A DNA stretch of 47,917 nt, from positions 1 to 47,917 of the forward strand of contig UQER01000021.1 in assembly GCA_900540205.1 (NCBI GenBank), read 5' to 3'. Of the stretch, positions 33,952-42,831 are shown piece by piece; the stretch's first letter is position 1, and each line of letters opens with the position of its first letter. The stretch is from an uncultured Porphyromonadaceae bacterium. GTDB lineage: Bacteria > Bacteroidota > Bacteroidia > Bacteroidales > Muribaculaceae. Made by a program: the position numbers and the translations under genes. The notes below the pieces were generated by a model. It had not been told where the DNA came from and did not search any database. It saw nothing but the letters and a program-made list of their open reading frames with translations.

Positions 33952-33984
33952 TTGCGGCGGTTACGGATTAATTTGCTATCTTTG
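33952..33984 (+). promoter_or_regulatory. Promoter of the acyl-CoA synthetase gene
   Basis: TTG (33952-33954), 22 nt, then TATCTTTG (33977-33984); the -7 is perfect and the spacing is slightly long. The leader is about 80 nt. The divergent PorE-like gene has only a weak TAACTTCG on the minus strand near 33879-33890. Confidence 0.55.
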
Positions 33985-34068
33985 TGTCGTGGTTGCACAC
34001 TTCTGCACGGTTTGTGCATTTCACCCGTGGCGCCTGGGTGATCAAGGCTTTGTTATTTATGATTAAGA

Positions 34069-35787
34069 ATGATTGAAATGATATACGACAACAACGTACT
34101 TAAGATATACGAAAATTCGTTCAAGGACAACTGGGATTTGCCCGCGCTTGACGAATATGGCTCGGACGAGGTGCTTACCTACGGCGAGCTTGCCCGCCGG
34201 ATAGCCCGCCTGCATCTGTTCTACAAGCAGTCGGGCGTTCGTCCCGGTGACAAGATTGCCCTTCTCGGCAAAAATTCGGTTACCTGGGTAGTGGTGTTCA
34301 TGGGCACCATCACTTACGGTGCGACCATCGTGCCTATTCTTGCCGATTTCAATGCTCACGATGCGCAGCATATCATCAACCATTCCGATGCCACGCTGCT
34401 TTTCGTGACACAGAGCATCTGGGAGACACTGGAATTCGAACAGATGCCGCGACTGAAGGCGGCTTTGTCGCTCGAAACGCGTCAGGTGCTGGCCGAACAT
34501 GTCGTGGCCGGCGGAGATGACGCCGACACTGCGGGCGCACGGCCTCAGCAGGCTGAAAAGCCCGTGACCAAGCTTATCCGCAATCTTTCGCGCAAGTTCA
34601 GCAGCCGCTACCGCAACGGTTTCGCCAAGGAGGATGTGAAATATCCTGAGATGGCTGCCGACCAGACTGCAATCATAAATTATACATCCGGCACCACCGG
34701 CTTCTCGAAAGGGGTTATGCTCACGTTCGGCAATATTGCCGGCAACGTGGGATATGGTATCCAGAGCCGCCTGCACTACGAGGGTTCGCGCGCATTGGCG
34801 TTCCTGCCGCTGGCGCATGCCTACGGGTGTGCGTTCGACATGCTCGTGCCGTTGGCCGTGGGAACCTATGTCACAATTTTCGGAAAGACGCCCACCCCCA
34901 AGTTGCTGCTTGCCGCACTGGCCAAGGTGCGTCCCAATCTCGTGATATGTGTGCCGCTGATTCTTGAAAAAATCTACCGCAAGCAGATTGTGCCGATGAT
35001 TACGCGCCGTGCCATCCGCTGGGCGCTGGCGGTGCCGTTCATTGACCATGCCATCTATGCCAAGATCCGCAACCGTCTGGTCGAGGCTTTCGGTGGCTCG
35101 TTTGAGGAAGTGATTATCGGTGGAGCCCCGCTTAACGGCGAGGTGGAGCAGTTTCTCTACAAGATAAAATTCCCCTTCACCGTGGGCTATGGCATGACGG
35201 AGTGCGGCCCGTTGATCAGCCACACACCATGGCGGTCGTTCGTGCCGTCGTCGTGCGGACGCACGCTCCCAAACATGGAGTCGAAGGTGCTGAGCGACGA
35301 CCCGGAAAACGTGCCGGGCGAAATATGCGTGCGCGGGCAGGACTGCATGAAAGGTTATTACAAGAATCCTTCAGTGACGGCATCAACCATCGACGAGGAT
35401 GGATGGCTGCACACAGGCGACATGGGCACACGCTCGGCCGATGGCACACTGTTCATCAAGGGGCGTTACAAGACAATGATTCTCAGCGCATCGGGGCAGA
35501 ATATCTATCCCGAAGAGATAGAGGCCAAGCTCAACAATATGCCTTATGTCAACGAAAGCCTGATAGTGGAGCGTGGCAAAGGGCTTACTGCCATTGTCTA
35601 TCCCGATTATGAGCGGATGGACCTCGATGGAGTGGAAGTGGCCGGACTGCCCGAACTGATGGAGCGGAACCGTGTGGAGCTTAACACGCTGGTGGCTCCC
35701 TACGAGCGTGTGGACCACATTCAGCTCATACCGCATGAGTTTGAGAAAACACCCAAAAAGTCGATAAAACGTTATCTTTATTCCTGA
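34069..35787 (+). CDS. Long-chain acyl-CoA synthetase (AMP-binding family)
   Basis: A 572-residue adenylate-forming enzyme, most like long-chain fatty acid-CoA ligases. Visible motifs are the P-loop-like INYTSGTTGFSKGVML, the adenine-site VGYGMTECGPLISH, the hinge DGWLHTGDMGT and GRYKTMILSASGQNIYPEEI, and the C-terminal catalytic Lys in KKSIKRYLY. There are no membrane helices, so it is cytoplasmic. Length is normal for bacterial members (about 550-600). It may activate exogenous or recycled fatty acids for phospholipid or lipoprotein synthesis; exact chain length is not predictable. It is followed by a 9-bp repeat array (35790-35852) before the antiporter gene. Confidence 0.93.
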   Translation: MIEMIYDNNVLKIYENSFKDNWDLPALDEYGSDEVLTYGELARRIARLHLFYKQSGVRPGDKIALLGKNSVTWVVVFMGTITYGATIVPILADFNAHDAQHIINHSDATLLFVTQSIWETLEFEQMPRLKAALSLETRQVLAEHVVAGGDDADTAGARPQQAEKPVTKLIRNLSRKFSSRYRNGFAKEDVKYPEMAADQTAIINYTSGTTGFSKGVMLTFGNIAGNVGYGIQSRLHYEGSRALAFLPLAHAYGCAFDMLVPLAVGTYVTIFGKTPTPKLLLAALAKVRPNLVICVPLILEKIYRKQIVPMITRRAIRWALAVPFIDHAIYAKIRNRLVEAFGGSFEEVIIGGAPLNGEVEQFLYKIKFPFTVGYGMTECGPLISHTPWRSFVPSSCGRTLPNMESKVLSDDPENVPGEICVRGQDCMKGYYKNPSVTASTIDEDGWLHTGDMGTRSADGTLFIKGRYKTMILSASGQNIYPEEIEAKLNNMPYVNESLIVERGKGLTAIVYPDYERMDLDGVEVAGLPELMERNRVELNTLVAPYERVDHIQLIPHEFEKTPKKSIKRYLYS

Positions 35788-35789
35788 CA

Positions 35790-35852
35790 CTCGAGCATCT
35801 CGAGGTTCCCGAGATCCTCGAGGTTCCCGAGACTCTCGAGAATCTCGGGAAA
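35790..35852. repeat. Array of seven 9-bp units (CTCGAG/CCCGAG type)
   Basis: Seven consecutive 9-mers in exact phase: CTCGAGCAT, CTCGAGGTT, CCCGAGATC, CTCGAGGTT, CCCGAGACT, CTCGAGAAT, CTCGGGAAA. Each core is a palindrome or half-palindrome, so many alternative hairpins can form, for instance CCCGAGA with TCTCGGG. It fills most of the 93-nt gap between the acyl-CoA synthetase and antiporter genes and may act as a terminator or 3'-end stabiliser. Confidence 0.85.
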
Positions 35853-35880
35853 AATAAATCCCCGCGTTAATCATCAGATT

Positions 35881-38106
35881 ATGCAAAGCATTGACAGCCT
35901 GATTTCCGACCTCGCGTTCATTCTGCTGCTCGGCGCAGTGGTGACGCTTCTTGTCAAATGGATAAAGCAGCCTGTGGTGCTGGGCTACATCGTGGCCGGA
36001 TTTCTTGCAAGCCCCAATTTCGAACCGCTGCCCAGTGTGACTACCGAGGCCAATATTGAATTCTGGGCGCAGATAGGCATTGTGGTGCTCCTCTTCTCGC
36101 TCGGACTGGAATTCAGTTTCAAAAAACTGGTCAACACCGGAGGGTCGGCCCTTGTGACGGCGCTCGTCATAGTGGCCGGGATGATGGTGACAGGGTTCTT
36201 CATAGGGCATGCGCTCGGGTTCACGCACATCAACTCGCTGTTTCTCGGCGGAATGCTCTCCATGTCCTCCACCACAATCATAATAAAGGCATTCACCGAT
36301 CTCAACCTGATTCAGAAAAAGTTTGCCTCGCTGGTGTTCGCCGTTCTTATCGTCGAGGATCTTTTTGCCGTGGTCATGATGGTGGTGCTTTCGTCCATAG
36401 CCATCAACAACAGTGTGGCCGGAGGTGAGATGTTGCTGAGTGTGAGCAAACTCGTGTTTTTCCTTATCATATGGTTCCTTGTGGGGGTGTTCGTGCTTCC
36501 GTCGGCGCTCAACCGCTTCCGCCGGCATCTCAACAACGAGACACTGCTGGTGGTGTCGATGGGGCTGTGTCTGGGTATGGCGGTCTTTTCGGTGCTGTGC
36601 GGCTTCTCGCTGGCTCTTGGGGCTTTCGTCATGGGTTCCATTCTGGCCGGCACGAGCTATGCCGAGCGCATCGAGCATGTGTGCACTCCGGTGAAGGACC
36701 TTTTCGGTTCGGTGTTCTTCATCTCGGTGGGCATGATGGTGCAGCCGGGGGTGATTGTGCAATACTGGTGGCCGATACTGGTGCTGTCGCTTGTGGTTGT
36801 AGGAGGTATGATAGTGTTCGGCACATTCGGCATGCTTATCACCGGACAGCCGCTGCGCATAGCTCTCGAATCAGGCTTCTCGCTCACGCAGATTGGTGAA
36901 TTCGCTTTTATCATCGCCACCCTGGGCATGAGCCTTGGCGTGCTGAATGCAGAGATATATCCCATTGTGGTGGCGGTGTCGGTGCTCACCACCTTCACCA
37001 CTCCATATTTCATACGCATGGCCGATCCGGTGTACAACTGGCTCGCGCCAAAACTGCCGTCGTTCTGCGACGGGCTGATTGCAGGCCGAACACACATCTC
37101 CTCCCCAGATGATTCCGAGCGCGGGGCCACACGCCGTGCATGGATGTCGCTCGGCCGCCGTTATCTGTGGCGCATCCTCACTTATTCCATCATTCTTGTA
37201 GCCATAGGGATGGTGAGCGGCCGCTACATGACGCCGAAGCTCATGGAATGGCTCCCCTCATGGGGACGTTTCTGCAGCATGATTGTTACCCTTGTGTTCA
37301 TGGCGCCGTTCCTGCTTGCGCTGTGCCTCCCTCCGGCCATGACTAAAGGCAACGAACGCGAACGCCTCACCGCCCGTCAGCTCCGAGTGCCGCGCATAAT
37401 CATGATGGTGTTCCGTCTGGTGCTGGCCATGGCGTTTCTGGTGCACGCCATCTCCATGTTCTATTCGCTGAAGGTGGCGGTGCTACTGAGTGTGGCTGTG
37501 ATGCTGATACTCATAATGTTCTTCTCAAAGAAACTCATACACCAGTTGCGTAGCATCGAATCGCAGTTCTTCAACAACCTCAATGAGCGGGAGCTGCGCC
37601 GTTCGGGCAAAAACAACAATCTGGTGAGCAATCTCCACCTTGCCTATATCCGCGTGGGATATGCATGCCCCTTTGTGGGCGAGCGGCTGGTGAACTCGCA
37701 CATACGCGAGCGTTTCGGCATAAGCGTGGTGATGATTCAGCGCGGCAGCAAGCTGATTGTGGTCCCTGCTGGCGATACACGCATATTCCCCGCCGACGTG
37801 ATCGGGGTGATAGGCACCGACGAGCAGATAGCTGCCGTGCTCCCTGTCATTGACAGTGAACCCACTCCCGACGCCGACGGCCCCGAACTGAACGATTTCA
37901 AACTGACCGATGTGGCGCTTTCCGACACATCACCTCTGATAGGGCAGACCCTCGCCACGGCCGATGTGCGCCGTAATTATCAGATTCATGTGGTGGCACT
38001 GGAGCGCTACGGCGAATTTTTCGACCATCCGGCCTCCATCCCCCTCATGCCGGCCGACCGCCTATGGATTGTGGGGACACCGGCCATGGCTGCAAAAATC
38101 AAATAG
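35881..38106 (+). CDS. CPA2-family cation:proton antiporter with TrkA-C-like domain
   Basis: A 741-residue inner-membrane protein. About 11-13 membrane helices of the Na+/H+ exchanger type (about 5-390) include the conserved VVLGYIVAGFLASPNF, GLEFSFKKL and ESGFSLTQIGEFAFIIATLG segments. More hydrophobic helices follow (about 430-540). The soluble C-terminus includes a TrkA-C/RCK-C-like segment (about 660-741: GQTLATADVRRNYQIHVVAL, MPADRLWIVGT). It resembles KefB/YbaL-type K+ or Na+/H+ antiporters but has no obvious NAD-binding TrkA-N domain. An earlier TrkA-C-like copy (GERLVNSHIRERFGISVVMI) suggests two such domains in tandem. The ion is not predictable. Confidence 0.9.
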   Translation: MQSIDSLISDLAFILLLGAVVTLLVKWIKQPVVLGYIVAGFLASPNFEPLPSVTTEANIEFWAQIGIVVLLFSLGLEFSFKKLVNTGGSALVTALVIVAGMMVTGFFIGHALGFTHINSLFLGGMLSMSSTTIIIKAFTDLNLIQKKFASLVFAVLIVEDLFAVVMMVVLSSIAINNSVAGGEMLLSVSKLVFFLIIWFLVGVFVLPSALNRFRRHLNNETLLVVSMGLCLGMAVFSVLCGFSLALGAFVMGSILAGTSYAERIEHVCTPVKDLFGSVFFISVGMMVQPGVIVQYWWPILVLSLVVVGGMIVFGTFGMLITGQPLRIALESGFSLTQIGEFAFIIATLGMSLGVLNAEIYPIVVAVSVLTTFTTPYFIRMADPVYNWLAPKLPSFCDGLIAGRTHISSPDDSERGATRRAWMSLGRRYLWRILTYSIILVAIGMVSGRYMTPKLMEWLPSWGRFCSMIVTLVFMAPFLLALCLPPAMTKGNERERLTARQLRVPRIIMMVFRLVLAMAFLVHAISMFYSLKVAVLLSVAVMLILIMFFSKKLIHQLRSIESQFFNNLNERELRRSGKNNNLVSNLHLAYIRVGYACPFVGERLVNSHIRERFGISVVMIQRGSKLIVVPAGDTRIFPADVIGVIGTDEQIAAVLPVIDSEPTPDADGPELNDFKLTDVALSDTSPLIGQTLATADVRRNYQIHVVALERYGEFFDHPASIPLMPADRLWIVGTPAMAAKIK

Positions 38107-38137
38107 TTGTCCGAGGGCAAAAAAAATTGTAACTTTG
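38107..38137 (+). promoter_or_regulatory. Promoter of guaA
   Basis: TTG (38107-38109), exactly 20 nt, then TAACTTTG (38130-38137), starting at the base after the antiporter stop. The start site would be near 38144, downstream of the ATG at 38107, which excludes that ATG as the guaA start. Confidence 0.75.
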
Positions 38138-38178
38138 CGGTCAGAATATCACTATCTTCAAAAACCTCCCCTTTTGCT

Positions 38179-39702
38179 ATGCAGGAGAAAATCATTATCC
38201 TTGATTTCGGCTCGCAGACCACTCAGCTCATAGGCAGGCGCGTGCGCGAACTCAACACTTATTGCGAAATTGTTCCCTACAACAAGTTTCCCCACGGCGA
38301 TGCATCGGTTATCGGCGTGATTCTGTCGGGTTCCCCCTTCTCGGTCTACGATGAGAAGGCTTTCCGTGCCGAACTCGACGGCATCCGCGGCAAGCTGCCT
38401 GTGCTCGGCATCTGCTACGGCGCGCAGTTCCTGGCATGGACCAACGGTGGCACCGTTGAGCCTGCCGCTACCAGAGAATACGGCCGCGCCATGCTCACCG
38501 AAGTTGATGCCGCCGACCCCCTGATGGAAGGGATAACTCCCGGCAGTCAGGTTTGGATGAGCCATGGTGACACCATCACCTCCATCCCCTCTGATTTCAG
38601 CGTCATCGCTTCGACAGAAAAAGTGCGCGTGGCTGCCTACCGCATCGGCGGCGAAAGCACATGGGGCGTGCAGTTCCATCCGGAGGTGTACCATTCGCTG
38701 TGCGGAATGCAGCTGCTGAAGAATTTTGTTGTCGGCATCTGCGGTTCCAGACAGGACTGGAGCGCCGAATCGTTCATTGAGTCGACGGTGCGTCAGCTCC
38801 GCGAGCAACTTGGCGACGACAAGGTGGTGCTTGGTCTTTCGGGCGGTGTTGACTCGTCGGTTGCTGCAGTGCTGCTCAACCGTGCCATCGGCCGCAACCT
38901 CACCTGCATCTTCGTTGATCACGGCATGCTGCGCAAGGACGAGTTCCGCAATGTGCTTCACGATTACGAATGCCTCGGACTGAACGTTATCGGTGTTGAC
39001 GCCTCGGCCAAATTCTTTGCCGAACTTGCCGGAGTGACCGACCCCGAACGCAAACGCAAGATTATTGGCAAAGGCTTCATCGATGTGTTCGACGAGGAGG
39101 CCCACAAGATAAAGGATGTGAAATGGCTTGCACAGGGCACCATCTATCCCGACTGCATCGAAAGCCTTTCAATCACCGGCACAACCATCAAGAGCCATCA
39201 TAACGTGGGCGGCCTCCCCGAAAAGATGAATCTCCGTCTGTGCGAGCCGCTGCGACTTCTGTTCAAGGATGAGGTGCGAGCCGTTGGCCGCGCTCTCGGC
39301 ATGCCCGAGCATCTTATCAAGCGCCACCCCTTCCCCGGTCCCGGTCTGGCGGTGCGTATCCTCGGCGATATCACCCCAGAGAAGGTGCGCGTGCTGCAGG
39401 AAGCTGACCACATCTTCATCCAGGGGCTGCGCGACTGGAATCTTTACGATCAGGTATGGCAGGCCGGCGTGATTCTGCTGCCCGTGCAGAGCGTGGGCGT
39501 GATGGGCGACGAGCGTACTTACGAACGTGCCGTGGCACTGCGTGCCGTCACCTCCACCGACGCCATGACAGCCGACTGGGCCCATCTTCCCTACGACTTC
39601 CTGGCCGACGTGTCAAACAAGATTATCAACCATGTGCGTGGCGTGAACCGCGTTTGCTACGACATCTCCTCCAAACCGCCAGCCACAATCGAGTGGGAAT
39701 AA
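38179..39702 (+). CDS. guaA: GMP synthase (glutamine-hydrolysing)
   Basis: A 507-residue enzyme converting XMP to GMP with glutamine and ATP. The N-terminal class-I amidotransferase domain has Cys79 in GICYGAQF and the His-Glu pair in QFHPEV (H167, E169). The ATP pyrophosphatase domain has the PP-loop LGLSGGVDSS (219-228). The C-terminal dimerisation domain has RHPFPGPGLAVRILG and ends CYDISSKPPATIEWE, as in the family. The start at 38179 (MQEKIIILDFGSQ) is fixed by the family and by the promoter. The leader is about 35 nt. A large 9-bp-period repeat lies after the stop. Confidence 0.98.
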   Translation: MQEKIIILDFGSQTTQLIGRRVRELNTYCEIVPYNKFPHGDASVIGVILSGSPFSVYDEKAFRAELDGIRGKLPVLGICYGAQFLAWTNGGTVEPAATREYGRAMLTEVDAADPLMEGITPGSQVWMSHGDTITSIPSDFSVIASTEKVRVAAYRIGGESTWGVQFHPEVYHSLCGMQLLKNFVVGICGSRQDWSAESFIESTVRQLREQLGDDKVVLGLSGGVDSSVAAVLLNRAIGRNLTCIFVDHGMLRKDEFRNVLHDYECLGLNVIGVDASAKFFAELAGVTDPERKRKIIGKGFIDVFDEEAHKIKDVKWLAQGTIYPDCIESLSITGTTIKSHHNVGGLPEKMNLRLCEPLRLLFKDEVRAVGRALGMPEHLIKRHPFPGPGLAVRILGDITPEKVRVLQEADHIFIQGLRDWNLYDQVWQAGVILLPVQSVGVMGDERTYERAVALRAVTSTDAMTADWAHLPYDFLADVSNKIINHVRGVNRVCYDISSKPPATIEWE

Positions 39703-39725
39703 TCCCCCGCATGATAATTTAAGTT

Positions 39726-39848
39726 GGATAACTCTTATAATTCGGATAATTCTGATAACTCCTGTAAGTTTTATCAGGGTTATCCGATTTATCTGAATTA
39801 TCTGAATTATCAGAATTTATCAGAGTTATCCGAATTTATCTGAATTAT
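39726..39848. repeat. Array of about 13 nine-bp units (GATAA / TTATC) with an orientation switch
   Basis: Units GGATAACTC, TTATAATTC, GGATAATTC, TGATAACTC, CTGTAAGTT run in one orientation. From 39771 onward TTATCAGGG, TTATCCGAT, TTATCTGAA, TTATCTGAA, TTATCAGAA, then units of 9-10 nt run in the opposite one. The two halves can fold into a long imperfect hairpin. It occupies most of the gap between guaA and the MFS gene. The 9-bp period equals that of the array at 35790-35852, though the unit sequence differs. Confidence 0.85.
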
Positions 39849-39912
39849 AAAATCCTTACTCCATCACAGCCTCCCGGCAGCGAATGGAGCGATTAACACA
39901 CAACAAAAAGCA

Positions 39913-41139
39913 ATGGATAAGGTAAAAAATCGTTTGGTAAGGAAAGAGTTTGTGGTGCCTTTCGTGTTGGTCACTTCGCTTTTCTTCATATGGGGCTTTG
40001 CACGCGCCATTCTCGATGTACTTAACAAGCATTTCCAGATGTCGATGGACATAACGCTCACGCGTTCGTCCATGATTCAGGCCACAACTTATATAGGCTA
40101 TTTCCTGATGGCCATCCCGGCCGGTATGTTCATCACACGCTTCGGCTACCGCCGCGGCGTGGTGCTGGGGCTGACGCTGTTCGGTCTCGGGTCGCTGATG
40201 TTCATCCCTGGCGAAGGTCTCAATTCGTTCGATTTCTTTCTGGTGTCGCTCTTTGTGATAGGATGCGGACTGGTGGTGCTTGAAACCGCTGCCAACCCCT
40301 ACATCACGGAGCTTGGCGACCCGTCTACGGCTCCGAGCCGTTTGAATCTGGCCCAGTCGTTCAACGGTCTGGGATGCATTCTCGCCCCGGTGATTGTGGG
40401 CGGAATCCTGTTCAACAATCCTGAGGCCTCCGTGGCGTTGCCATACTCTGTGATGGGTGTGGCCGTTCTGCTGGTTGCCGTGGTGTTCTGCTTTGTGAAG
40501 CTTCCCGAAATCAATGCCAAGGGCGATGCAGAGCCAATGTCGGCGCTTGACGCACAGCAGCAGGGCACCGTGGCTACGTTGAAACGGCTTGTAAGCAACA
40601 AAGGTTTCATGATGGGCGTTGGCGCATTGTTCTGCTATGAGATAGCGGAAATTTCGATTAACACGTTTTTCATCAATTACGCCACCGACGGCGGCTGGAT
40701 GACACCGACGGCTGCAGCGGCAGTGCTGTCGTTCTGCGGACTGGGCCTGTTCATGCTTGCCCGCGTGCTCGGCAGCTTCGTGATGAGCCGCATCGAGGCC
40801 CGCAAGGTGCTTGCTTTCTGTGCGGTGCTCACAGTGCTGGGTTCGCTCATCGTTGCCTTGAATTGGGGCGGAATGGCGCGCTACGGCGTGTTCCTGTGCT
40901 ATGCCTTCGAGGCTATCATGTTCCCCACGGTTTTTGCCCTGACCATCCCGAAGGCCGGCGCCGACACGAAGATGGCCGGTGCGATAATGATGATGACTCC
41001 CCTCGGGGGTGCCGTGGGCACCACGCTCATGGGCGCGGCCGCCGATGCCTGGGGTATCGCCACCTCGTTTGTGGTTCCGTGCCTCGGCTACCTCTTCGTG
41101 GCCTTCTATGCCTTCGCTCAGCTCCGCTCCAAACGTTGA
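39913..41139 (+). CDS. FucP-type sugar MFS transporter
   Basis: A 408-residue major-facilitator protein with 12 predicted helices, of the L-fucose/glucose-galactose permease type (sugar:H+ symport). Family features are VLVTSLFFIWGFARAILDVL near the N-terminus, ETAANPYITELGDPSTA and RLNLAQSFNGLGCILAP. Later come FYEISINTF-like helices and the C-terminal GGAVGTTLMG. The substrate cannot be set from sequence; fucose, glucose or galactose are typical. It is convergent with a PfkB-type kinase, separated by a strong bidirectional terminator (41170-41203). No consensus promoter was seen; the 9-bp array lies just upstream. Confidence 0.9.
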   Translation: MDKVKNRLVRKEFVVPFVLVTSLFFIWGFARAILDVLNKHFQMSMDITLTRSSMIQATTYIGYFLMAIPAGMFITRFGYRRGVVLGLTLFGLGSLMFIPGEGLNSFDFFLVSLFVIGCGLVVLETAANPYITELGDPSTAPSRLNLAQSFNGLGCILAPVIVGGILFNNPEASVALPYSVMGVAVLLVAVVFCFVKLPEINAKGDAEPMSALDAQQQGTVATLKRLVSNKGFMMGVGALFCYEIAEISINTFFINYATDGGWMTPTAAAAVLSFCGLGLFMLARVLGSFVMSRIEARKVLAFCAVLTVLGSLIVALNWGGMARYGVFLCYAFEAIMFPTVFALTIPKAGADTKMAGAIMMMTPLGGAVGTTLMGAAADAWGIATSFVVPCLGYLFVAFYAFAQLRSKR

Positions 41140-41169
41140 GCGCTGAGCAAATAACACAACAAAACACGC

Positions 41170-41203
41170 GACGGCGATGCATCGCAATCAATGCATCGCC
41201 GTC
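41170..41203. terminator. Bidirectional terminator between MFS and PfkB genes
   Basis: GACGGCGATGCAT (41170-41182) and ATGCATCGCCGTC (41191-41203) form a perfect 13-bp stem. Outside it, AAAACAC and GTGTTTT extend the pairing after a 2-nt bulge and give A/T tails suitable for termination in both directions. Confidence 0.9.
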
Positions 41204-41226
41204 GTGTTTTGTGTTTTAATAGATGG

Positions 41227-42144
41227 TTACGGTTGTATTTGCGCTGGCATGGGGCAGACGGCGCGGCCGGCGGCGATGACGGCTTCGACGTCCTGCTCGG
41301 TGGCGGAGAAGGGGCCGGAGGCGGCGAGCTTGAGGGTGCACATGGCGGCGGCAAAGTCGCCTGCCTCGGTGTAACCGGCGCCCATATTGCGTTTGTAGAG
41401 GTAGCCTGTCATGTAGGTGTCGCCGCAGCCGGTGGCATCAACCACATCTACGGGGGGATAGGCCGGGATTTCGTGGAATTTGCCGTCGGCATAGATTAGG
41501 GAGCCGTTGCTGCCGAGGGTGAGGATCACCTCCTTCACGCCCCAGTCGGCCAGAATGCGGGCGGCTTCGTAGGGGTCACTGCTGCCTGTGAGTGTTTCCA
41601 TCTCCTTTTCGTTTGCCTTGAGGATGTGGATGTACTTCATGGCCTCCACTTTCTCGGGCCAGTCAACGGCAAATACATCCTCGCCGCGCACTTCGCGCAG
41701 ATAGCCCTGTGCGTCCACCGATACAATCCCTTTGGTGGAGAGGTGCTTGATGGCTTCCAATGGGAAATCATCGGCCAGCAGTGTGCCGAGGTGGAAATAT
41801 TTTGCCTCCACGTTGCGCAGGCTGTCGACGGTGAACGGGGCGGCCTTGGCAAGTACGCGCTGTGTGCGGTGGTTCTGGTCTTCGCCGTATTTGTTTTCAA
41901 AGTAGACGGAATGTTCGCTGGGAAGCACTTCCACAGTTACGCCTTTTGCGCGGATATCGTCGACGGCTTTCATTTCCGACTGGGCCAGCGAGGTGACCAG
42001 CAGGAAGTTGGCATGTTTGAGGCTGCTGATGCCGTGGGCAAAGTAGAATGCGGTGCCGCCGGGCATGTAGACGGTGTGGCGCGGGGTTACGATTTTATCA
42101 AGGGTAATATGTCCTATGCAACAGATTTCAGATTTTTGCGACAT
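41227..42144 (-). CDS. PfkB-family carbohydrate kinase
   Basis: A 305-residue ribokinase-like sugar or nucleoside kinase. N-terminal GHITLDKIV and MPGGTAFYFAHG match the substrate-binding region. The catalytic base is D242 in VVDATGCGDTYMTGYL, where the usual GAGD is GCGD. It is cytoplasmic. The open frame runs to an ATG at 42201, but that codon lies within the -7 promoter element, so ATG 42144 (MSQKSEICCIGH) is the start. The phosphorylated substrate is not predictable. The neighbouring FucP-type transporter is convergent and not in the same transcript. Confidence 0.88.
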   Translation of the reverse strand: MSQKSEICCIGHITLDKIVTPRHTVYMPGGTAFYFAHGISSLKHANFLLVTSLAQSEMKAVDDIRAKGVTVEVLPSEHSVYFENKYGEDQNHRTQRVLAKAAPFTVDSLRNVEAKYFHLGTLLADDFPLEAIKHLSTKGIVSVDAQGYLREVRGEDVFAVDWPEKVEAMKYIHILKANEKEMETLTGSSDPYEAARILADWGVKEVILTLGSNGSLIYADGKFHEIPAYPPVDVVDATGCGDTYMTGYLYKRNMGAGYTEAGDFAAAMCTLKLAASGPFSATEQDVEAVIAAGRAVCPMPAQIQP

Positions 42145-42198
42145 TTTGTGTTGTGTTTTTTCAGATTTTGACGCTGATTTACCGGCGCCAATATTCGG

Positions 42199-42230
42199 CA
42201 AAGATACAAAAATGTTCCGTTACAGGCAAA
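42199..42230 (-). promoter_or_regulatory. Promoter of the PfkB kinase gene
   Basis: The minus strand reads TTTG (42230-42227), 20 nt, then TATCTTTG (42206-42199). Transcription would start near 42192, leaving a leader of about 48 nt before ATG 42144. Confidence 0.75.
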
Positions 42231-42253
42231 TGTGAGCCTGAACTGAAAAATCA

Positions 42254-42285
42254 AGACGGTGTGTCAGGGGGCTGACACACCGTCT
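42254..42285 (-). terminator. Terminator of the mdh-thioredoxin operon
   Basis: AGACGGTGTGTCAG (42254-42267) and CTGACACACCGTCT (42272-42285) form a perfect 14-bp stem with a 4-nt loop. On the minus strand it is followed by TGATTTTTCAG. It lies 52 nt after the thioredoxin-like gene. Confidence 0.9.
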
Positions 42286-42336
42286 GTTGTGATGGCTGGG
42301 TTGCGCAGGGCGCCATGCTTGGCGGCGCGGACGCAA

Positions 42337-42792
42337 TCAGAGGTTTTCCTGTATGGTTGCCGTGAAGTCCTCTTTCGAGAGCACGCCTACAGTGGATTCG
42401 TACTGTCCGGTGGGTTTGAGGTAAACCACCATGGGGATGGACTGCACGCCATATTTCTGGGCAAGTTCGGGGTGCTGGTCAACGTCCACGCTGTAGAACA
42501 GTGCTTTGTCGGCCATCTCCTCGGCCACAGCCTCGAATGTGGGAGCGAACTGGCGGCAGGGACCGCACCATGTGGCGTTGAAGTCGATCACCACAAGCTT
42601 GCCCTCCACGGGGTTGATGGTCTCGCCTTCGGCAAGCACATGTACGGGCTGGCCTATTTCGGCGGGGTCAACTGTGCCGGTGGCGCTTTCGGTGGCTTCG
42701 GCTGTGTTCTGCTCCGCGCGCTGGCTGCACGAGGTGGTTGCGAAAAGGGCACATGCAGCGGCAAGAACGGGAATGAATTTTTTTAATGTCAT
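42337..42792 (-). CDS. Thioredoxin-fold lipoprotein
   Basis: A 151-residue exported thioredoxin-like protein. The signal peptide ends in the lipobox ATTSC (Cys22), so it is probably a membrane-anchored periplasmic lipoprotein. A short acidic linker precedes the thioredoxin domain (about 46-151), with the redox pair C76/C79 in NATWCGPCRQF and the cis-Pro P120 in QSIPMVVYL. It could reduce or oxidise periplasmic disulfides. The active-site CGPC favours a reductase, but direction is not settled by sequence. It follows mdh by 39 nt and shares the mdh promoter and the 42254-42285 terminator. Confidence 0.92.
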   Translation of the reverse strand: MTLKKFIPVLAAACALFATTSCSQRAEQNTAEATESATGTVDPAEIGQPVHVLAEGETINPVEGKLVVIDFNATWCGPCRQFAPTFEAVAEEMADKALFYSVDVDQHPELAQKYGVQSIPMVVYLKPTGQYESTVGVLSKEDFTATIQENL

Positions 42793-42831
42793 GCTGAGAT
42801 TTTATTTTGAGCCGTGAGGGCTGCCCTGAAA

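Noticed and set aside
35790..35852. CRISPR array
   Set aside because: Units are 9 bp with 3-bp variable parts; there are no spacers and no cas genes.
35383..36762. 459-codon minus-strand frame across the 9-bp array
   Set aside because: It reads through the repeat array as a three-residue repeat and is otherwise antisense to the antiporter; no family features.
39726..39848. CRISPR array or origin iterons
   Set aside because: Units are 9-10 bp without spacers, and there is no replication initiator gene nearby.
39856..41187. 443-codon minus-strand frame opposite the MFS transporter
   Set aside because: His/Glu-rich shadow of a clear transporter gene.
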